DNA of 64,000 nucleotides, from positions 89,988 to 153,987 of the forward strand of contig NZ_PTJD01000011.1 of assembly GCF_002934625.1 (NCBI RefSeq), read 5' to 3'. Each line of letters opens with the position of its first letter. The stretch's first letter is position 1. The notes beneath the pieces are model-generated. The model was not told the origin of the DNA. It worked only from the letters and a program-made list of their open reading frames with translations, and searched no databases. Origin of the DNA: Kineococcus xinjiangensis (GTDB lineage: Bacteria > Actinomycetota > Actinomycetes > Actinomycetales > Kineococcaceae). A program made the translations under genes and the position numbers. Positions 59,684 to 64,000 of the stretch are shown in pieces.

Positions 59684-59944
59684 GTGCTCGATCGGGTGTT
59701 CTCATGCCTGGCGGATCCCGTCCGGCGAGGGGTGCTGGTGCGCCTGGGCGAAGGGGGCGCCACCGTCGGCGAGCTCGCCGAGTCCAAGGGCACCGCCTGT
59801 CCGGCTGCTGGCGGCACGTTCCACTTCACCTCGGCGAGCGGGCCGCCGGCGGGGGCCCGGGTCTACCGAAGGGCTTCCACGGTGTCGGTCAGAGCAGCGC
59901 GTCGTAGGCGGCCGTCAGGGGGCCGCCGGCGTTGCCGGTGTTGA
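59684..59944 (+). pseudogene. truncated ArsR-family regulator
   Basis: From GTG 59684 the frame reads LDRVFSCLADPVRRGVLVRLGEGGATVGELAES, a clear start of an ArsR winged helix (helices 1 and 2), then loses similarity just where the recognition helix should follow and ends in Arg-rich sequence. A full ArsR protein would continue about 60 more recognisable residues. I see no continuation in the other frames, so the 3' part has been deleted or replaced. Its operator is intact. Confidence 0.6.
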
Positions 59945-60269
59945 CGACCCCCGTCGGCTCGATGAGCACCGCATGGACCTCGCCCTCCGCGATCGGGCAG
60001 TGCTCCACCCCGCGGGGGACGACGAACATCTGGCCGGGACGGAGGACCACGTCCCCGTCCCTCAGCTGGATCGTCAAGGTGCCGTGCACCACGAGGAACA
60101 GCTCATCGGTCTCCTCGTGCGCGTGCCAGACGAACTCGCCCTGGACCTTCACGACTTTGATCTCGTAGTCGTTGAGGCGAGCCACCACCTTCGGCGACCA
60201 ATGCTCCGAGAAGAGCGACAGCTTGCCGGCGATGTCGACGACCTCATGATCCATAACTGCAGTCTGCAT
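59889..60269 (-). CDS. cupin-domain protein
   Basis: 126 residues from the ATG at 60269 (an ATG at 60254 is an alternative). Cupin motif 1 is WHAHEETDELFLVVHG and motif 2 PRGVEHCPIAEG, supplying His/Glu metal ligands; the fold resembles mannose-6-phosphate isomerase-like small cupins that start KLSLFSEHWSPKVV. The ligand is unknown. It overlaps the tail of the decayed ArsR frame on the opposite strand. Confidence 0.85.
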   Translation of the reverse strand: MQTAVMDHEVVDIAGKLSLFSEHWSPKVVARLNDYEIKVVKVQGEFVWHAHEETDELFLVVHGTLTIQLRDGDVVLRPGQMFVVPRGVEHCPIAEGEVHAVLIEPTGVVNTGNAGGPLTAAYDALL

Positions 60270-60393
60270 CCTCCGGACGCGGCGAGCCCAGCCCCTTCGA
60301 GCGCAACGCACTGACGCGCCGCGCTGCTGACGCGATCAGGGCCGGTGCGGGCCGTCCGTACCGCTCCTCGTGGTCGTGCGGGATCGTGGGGCG

Positions 60394-60753
60394 ATGAGCG
60401 GGTGCGCGGAGGTGGCCTGGACGCGATGGCTGCATCTGACGTCCGATCCGATGGCACTCGCGGTGGCACCCGGGGCGGTGACCGTGGCCGAACGGCACAC
60501 GCGCCTGGTCAGCCGCGACACGGGTACCGGGCAGGAGGTGTGGAGCACGCAGGGCCTGGAACTGCGCCGGCACGTGAGCGTCTGCGGGGATGTCGCGGTG
60601 CTGGAGGGCTGGCGTGGATACCACCCGATGCTGCTTCAGGTGCGCACCGGCGCAGAAGTCGGCCGGTGGTCGCTGCCCGAGCCGGTGCGCCACCCTCGAC
60701 GCCGGCTGCGCCTTCTCGCTCAGCGACGAAGACCTATCGGCGGTAGCCGCTAG
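60394..60753 (+). CDS. short propeller-like hypothetical protein, possibly truncated
   Basis: 119 residues from an ATG. Alternating beta-like segments (MALAVAPGAVTVAERHTRLVSRDTGTGQEVWST, HVSVCGDVAVLEGW, LLQVRTGAEVGRWSLP) resemble blades of PQQ-type beta-propellers, but only two blades are present and the C-terminus turns into Arg-rich sequence, suggesting a frameshifted remnant. Function unknown. Confidence 0.4.
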   Translation: MSGCAEVAWTRWLHLTSDPMALAVAPGAVTVAERHTRLVSRDTGTGQEVWSTQGLELRRHVSVCGDVAVLEGWRGYHPMLLQVRTGAEVGRWSLPEPVRHPRRRLRLLAQRRRPIGGSR

Positions 60754-60762
60754 GTTCCCCGG

Positions 60763-61077
60763 ATGACGTGGCGGCACCTCAGCAGGCGTACACGCCTCCT
60801 GATGATCCCTCTCGTGGTGGTCAGCGTGCTGATGGTGGCCAAGGGGGTGACCGGCTTGGTCGACCCCACCCGGCCACCGAACATGATCACCGGGGTGGCG
60901 CTCCCCCTGCTCCACGCCGCTCTGATCACGGCGTGGCTCGTCAGCCTCCTGCTCGACCGGCTGCTCCTGCCGACCGCGGAGGGGCCGGCTCTCCCCCCGT
61001 GCCAGCGGCACGTCGACGTGCGCGTCGCTCCGGACGAGCGGCCGGAAGCGGCGAAGGTCTCGCACCGGCCCCGCTGA
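60763..61077 (+). CDS. two-helix membrane protein, hypothetical
   Basis: 104 residues. Two hydrophobic segments (about 12-31 and 43-66) separated by a short loop (DPTRPPN), followed by a polar tail. No family recognised. It starts 9 nt after the preceding ORF. Confidence 0.5.
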   Translation: MTWRHLSRRTRLLMIPLVVVSVLMVAKGVTGLVDPTRPPNMITGVALPLLHAALITAWLVSLLLDRLLLPTAEGPALPPCQRHVDVRVAPDERPEAAKVSHRPR

Positions 61078-61110
61078 TCTCCGGCAGCTGCTGACTGCCA
61101 CGATGCCCCG

Positions 61111-61719
61111 ATGAGCGAGCAGGTGCCGGTGTGCGATGTCCAAGCCCTCCAGGAGGCGACCGAGGCCGTCGCGGCCGTGCTCCACGACGTGCGCGAGGCG
61201 GACTGGAGCCGTGGAGCCGGTGACGTGTCCTGGTCCTGCCGCGACGTCGTCGTCCACATCACCGACTGCCTCATCTCCTACGCCGCGCAGCTGGCGACCG
61301 GGGCTGAGAACGACTTCGTGCCCCTGACGGCCGGCATCGACCAGGGGGCGGACAACGCCGCTGCAGTGCGGGCCCTGCAGGCTGCCGCTGCGCTGCTGGC
61401 CGCGACCGTGCGCACCGCCCCGGATGGAGCCGCCGGCTGGCACCCCTGCGGGATGGCCGACGCCGAAGCGACAGCCGCCATGGGCGTCGTGGAACTGCTG
61501 GTCCACACCCACGACGTCTGCTCCGGCCTCGGCGTCGACTGGCGCGGCCCCGCAGGCCCTCCCACCGCGGCTCTCCGACGGATCTTCCCCGACGTCACCG
61601 ACGTGCTCGAAGACCACGAGCCGTGGGAAGCGCTGCTGTGGGCCACCGGACGAGCTGAACTCGCGGATCGGGCACGACGCACGGACTGGCAGTGGCACAA
61701 CCAGCGACCCGTCGACTGA
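61111..61719 (+). CDS. DinB/maleylpyruvate-isomerase-N-type metalloprotein
   Basis: 202 residues. A four-helix DinB-like fold with a first helix containing EATEAVAAVLHDVREADWSRG and putative metal ligands in VVVHITDCL and ELLVHTHDVC (His in each). The family includes mycothiol-dependent isomerases and hydrolases of actinobacteria. The substrate is unknown. Confidence 0.78.
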   Translation: MSEQVPVCDVQALQEATEAVAAVLHDVREADWSRGAGDVSWSCRDVVVHITDCLISYAAQLATGAENDFVPLTAGIDQGADNAAAVRALQAAAALLAATVRTAPDGAAGWHPCGMADAEATAAMGVVELLVHTHDVCSGLGVDWRGPAGPPTAALRRIFPDVTDVLEDHEPWEALLWATGRAELADRARRTDWQWHNQRPVD

Positions 61720-61800
61720 CGGGTCGAACTCAACCGCCCGGGCTGACCGCTGGCTCCTGCGGCGTCCCGGGCGAGGCGACGTCCCAGCACGTCGATGGCG

Positions 61801-62034
61801 TCAGGAGGACCGGGGCGACGGCGGACTTCCTCGCCCGCGCAGCGCCTGGTGCACGGCAGCGGTCGCCGCGCTCAGGACGGCCGTGCCGACCAGCACCACG
61901 GCAGCGAGGGTCAAGACGCCGACGACGCCGAGGGGGTCGCTGGTCGGCAGCGGCCATGCGGCCACCAGCAGGAACGGTGCAGCGACCAGCGGGATGGCGA
62001 GCCCCGGGCCCAGGCTCGACGTGCCGACCACCAC
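61801..62034 (-). CDS. two-helix membrane protein, hypothetical
   Basis: 77 residues with two hydrophobic segments (about 11-28 and 36-64) and a polar basic tail. No family recognised. Size, hydrophobicity and convergent position make it a plausible small gene, with weak support. Confidence 0.4.
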   Translation of the reverse strand: MVVGTSSLGPGLAIPLVAAPFLLVAAWPLPTSDPLGVVGVLTLAAVVLVGTAVLSAATAAVHQALRGRGSPPSPRSS

Positions 62035-62260
62035 ACACGCCGCGGGCGCGCGTCCGGCCGGCTCACACCGCTCCTGCCATCGACCAGATCACCTCGACAG
62101 GATCCCAACCGGACCCGGCACGCCACGACGCCCTCGAACCGGAGCCGGCAGCCGAGGGGACGTCCGCGATCGCCACCGGGCAGGCGCGATCACGACCGCC
62201 CGAGCCCGCATCAGAGAGCAAGTGCCCTCGGCCGTTCGTCGACTGCGGTAGGAAGAGGCC

Positions 62261-62725
62261 ATGGAGCACTCCGAGGGAGCACGGCCGGCAGAGGCGATCC
62301 AGGACCGGCGACCTCCCCGGTGGTTCATCGACCGCGTGGCCAACCCCGTCGTGCGGCGCCTGGCCCCCAGCCGTCTCGGGCGGCGCCTGCCGGTGGCGGT
62401 GCTCACGTTCACCGGCCGACGCAGCGGACGCCGCTTCGACGTACCGGTCGCCGTGCACCAGGTCGACGACCAGCGGGTCGTCTTCGCGGCCGGAGCGTGG
62501 CGGGTGAACTTCCGCGGCGGCGCGGACGCGCAACTGCTCGCCGAAGGGCGCAGCACCCCGGTGCACGTGACGCTCCTCGAAGACCCCGCCGACGTGGGCG
62601 CCGTCTTCCGGGCCGCCTTCGACACCGGCATCACTCCCGAGAAGATCGCCTTGCGCATCCCCTCAGGCAGCCAGCCCACGGACGAGGAGCTCGCCGCGCA
62701 CCGCAGGATCCTCGTGCTGCGCTAG
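62261..62725 (+). CDS. deazaflavin-dependent (F420) nitroreductase-family protein
   Basis: 154 residues. The split-barrel family pattern is seen in VLTFTGRRSGRRFDVPVAVHQVDDQRVVFAAG and WRVNFRGGADAQLL, as in Ddn/DUF385 proteins that bind cofactor F420. The stop codon TAG lies at the very edge of the IS630-type terminal repeat, so the insertion may have fixed the C-terminus. Confidence 0.82.
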   Translation: MEHSEGARPAEAIQDRRPPRWFIDRVANPVVRRLAPSRLGRRLPVAVLTFTGRRSGRRFDVPVAVHQVDDQRVVFAAGAWRVNFRGGADAQLLAEGRSTPVHVTLLEDPADVGAVFRAAFDTGITPEKIALRIPSGSQPTDEELAAHRRILVLR

Positions 62726-63672
62726 TTGTTCGGTGCGAAAGTTCGTGATCAGGCGGCTGACTGCCACGTGAAGTGGACGGGGTGGTGTTCGCGGTTGCGT
62801 TGCTCGGCCCAGGTCTGGACGTGGACGTCGCAGTCGGCGGGGTTCTCGAACCAGCCGTGCTTGAGGACTTGGCGGGTGAGGATCCCGAAGACCGACTCGA
62901 TGGGGTTGACCCAGGAGGCGTGAGCCGGGGGTGCATGACGGTGATTCCGGGATGCTCGTCCAACCAGGTGCGGGTGTGGCGGCTGGTGTGGGCCGGGCCG
63001 TTGTCCACAATCAGCGTGAAGGCCTCGCCGCAGGTGTCGATGAGGCGGGCAAGGACATCGGTGAAGGCGGTAGAGTCCATCCGTCCAGCGGTGGGGATCA
63101 TGGTGACGTTGCCGGTGGCGGCTTCTTGGACTCCGTACCAGGAGATCGTGCCCCGGCGGGGGTGCGCACGGAGTAGGCGGTCTTCTCGTCCAGACTCAGC
63201 ACCGGGCGTGGATCCTGTGCGGCGGCAGAGATGGCCTTTTGCACCGCAGCGACGCGGACGTCGAAGTCGGAGTCGTGGCGGCGGTGTAGCCAGCCCACGA
63301 CGCGGTGCACCTTCGAGCCCAGTGCGCCCAGGGTGGGGGTGACCCAGGAGGCGGTGACACCCCAGTTCAGCCGCCCCATCGCCTCGGCCAGCAGGGCATG
63401 GGTCCACAGCGGACGCGGGCGTGGCGGTTCCAGCGTGATCCCAGCCAGCAGGTCGCTCACCGCGTCGTCGTCGTCGTAGAGGCGCGGCCGGCCTGAGCGG
63501 GCCGCATCGAGCAGCCCCTCCGTCCCCGCTTCGGCCACACACGTGACCCACTTTCCCACCGTGGCGCGGCTGATGCGGTGCTCGGCGGCCACCGGCGATG
63601 CCGCGCCCATGATCAACAACCTTGGTGCGACACGTGAAGATCCGGTGATCACGAACTTCCACGCCGAACCAC
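62725..63672 (-). mobile_element. IS630-family insertion sequence
   Basis: About 0.95 kb bounded by imperfect terminal inverted repeats: 62724-62753 and 63644-63673 agree at about 25 of 30 positions, including the perfect core AAGTTCGTGATCA. The IS630 family duplicates TA on insertion; TA is present at the left edge (62723-62724) but not obviously at the right, so the exact right end is uncertain. It encodes one transposase split over three frames. Confidence 0.78.
62749..63652 (-). pseudogene. IS630-type transposase in three frames
   Basis: The N-terminal part (from GTG 63652) has an HTH (HRISRATVGKWV) and GTEGLLDAARSGRPRLYDD. The first catalytic Asp is in LSLDEKTAY, the second in IVDNGPAHTS, the Glu in NPIESVFG, so the DDE triad survives. 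The frame changes by -1 at 63158-63162 and again at 62927-62931, both runs of five G; with six G each, one 301-residue frame would result. Either decay, sequencing error, or programmed slippage. Confidence 0.75.
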
Positions 63673-63673
63673 T

Positions 63674-64000
63674 CGCCTGCTTTCAGGACGAAGTCGACAT
63701 GACGATGTCGGCGCTGCGGCCCTGCACCTGCGAGACCTCCGGCCAGAGCTTGGAGAAACCGCGAATCGGCGCGGCATACCTCACGCCCGTTGTCTGCCTG
63801 AACCCTTCTGCATCGCCGTCGCATCACCCATGTGCCACCGCAGAGCCGCCAGCGCCATGGAGGCGGTTCACGTTGAGCCGTTGTCGGTAGCGCCCTGAGC
63901 GACGGCCGGAGGCTGAGCATCGCAAGCGTTCCGGACTCGCGGGTGGGTGTCTCGTCCTGACCTGCGTCGTCGCGGTCGACATGGGTGGGTGTCGCCGGCA
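63674..64000. other. window end without a supported gene
   Basis: 327 nt to the right of the insertion sequence. Minus-strand frames contain a short stretch reading YAAPIRGFSKLWPEVSQVQG that ends in a stop at about 63695 and could be the C-terminal remnant of a gene cut off by the insertion, but I cannot name it. No promoter, RNA or repeat recognised. Confidence 0.4.

Overview
The window is very GC-rich, densely coded, high-GC actinobacterial chromosome. Lineage markers include a WhiB3/WhiD-type regulator, a proteasome activator ending in GQYL, a mycobacterial-type DUF1490 protein, an MSMEG_6728-family protein, a deazaflavin-dependent nitroreductase-family protein, many GTG starts and many 4-nt GTGA/ATGA gene overlaps. 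A Kineococcus-like member of the Kineosporiales would fit, but genus is a guess. No rRNA, tRNA or CRISPR array was seen.

Layout. 1-7545: one co-directional, translationally coupled block of type IV secretion/conjugation genes (small membrane protein, membrane-anchored protein, TrbL-like protein, SCO6880-family protein, VirB4-like ATPase, VirD4/TraG-like coupling ATPase, DUF4913); no relaxase is visible, so this is the end of a locus starting upstream. 7.7-19 kb: a secreted cell-wall-binding-repeat protein, a divergent SDR/CGNR-regulator pair, PspC, an AI-2E-family permease, PAP2 phosphatase, proteasome activator Bpa, an intracellular trypsin-like protease with a free-standing companion domain, and two Cof-type HAD phosphatases. 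19-32 kb: an AbiEi/DUF559 nuclease-like gene, a secreted GH43 protein, serS, a GGDEF protein, a lipid kinase, pheA, YibE/F, a D-serine-dehydratase-like enzyme and cardiolipin synthase. 32-42.7 kb: WhiB3-like regulator, GT87 transferase, a large unknown membrane protein, a DUF1490 plus CtpC-like/recombinase-like hybrid pair, a SpoIIE phosphatase and a znuABC zinc importer. 42.7-58 kb: cold-shock protein, FetB-like permease, an ABC exporter pair, CPBP protease, moaA-moaD, a giant secreted coiled-coil protein, a NYN-domain protein and a regulator-modABC operon, so molybdate uptake and molybdopterin synthesis lie close together; then a second GGDEF protein. 58.4-64 kb: a SigE-family sigma factor with a membrane partner, then a looser region with a decayed ArsR gene, a truncated propeller-like ORF, small membrane proteins and a frame-broken IS630-type element.

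The most unusual non-coding signal is a family of dyad elements (about 18.99, 20.06, 32.08 and 43.19 kb, with a half copy at 41.65 kb). Each has two copies of a 16-bp core facing each other at a constant 41-42 bp, with unrelated sequence in between. Four of the five sit 10-30 nt beyond a stop codon. Other leads are the protease/companion-domain pair, the truncated-ctpC/recombinase hybrid, the IS630 element with two -1 shifts at identical G runs, and the secreted coiled coil with one cysteine at each end.
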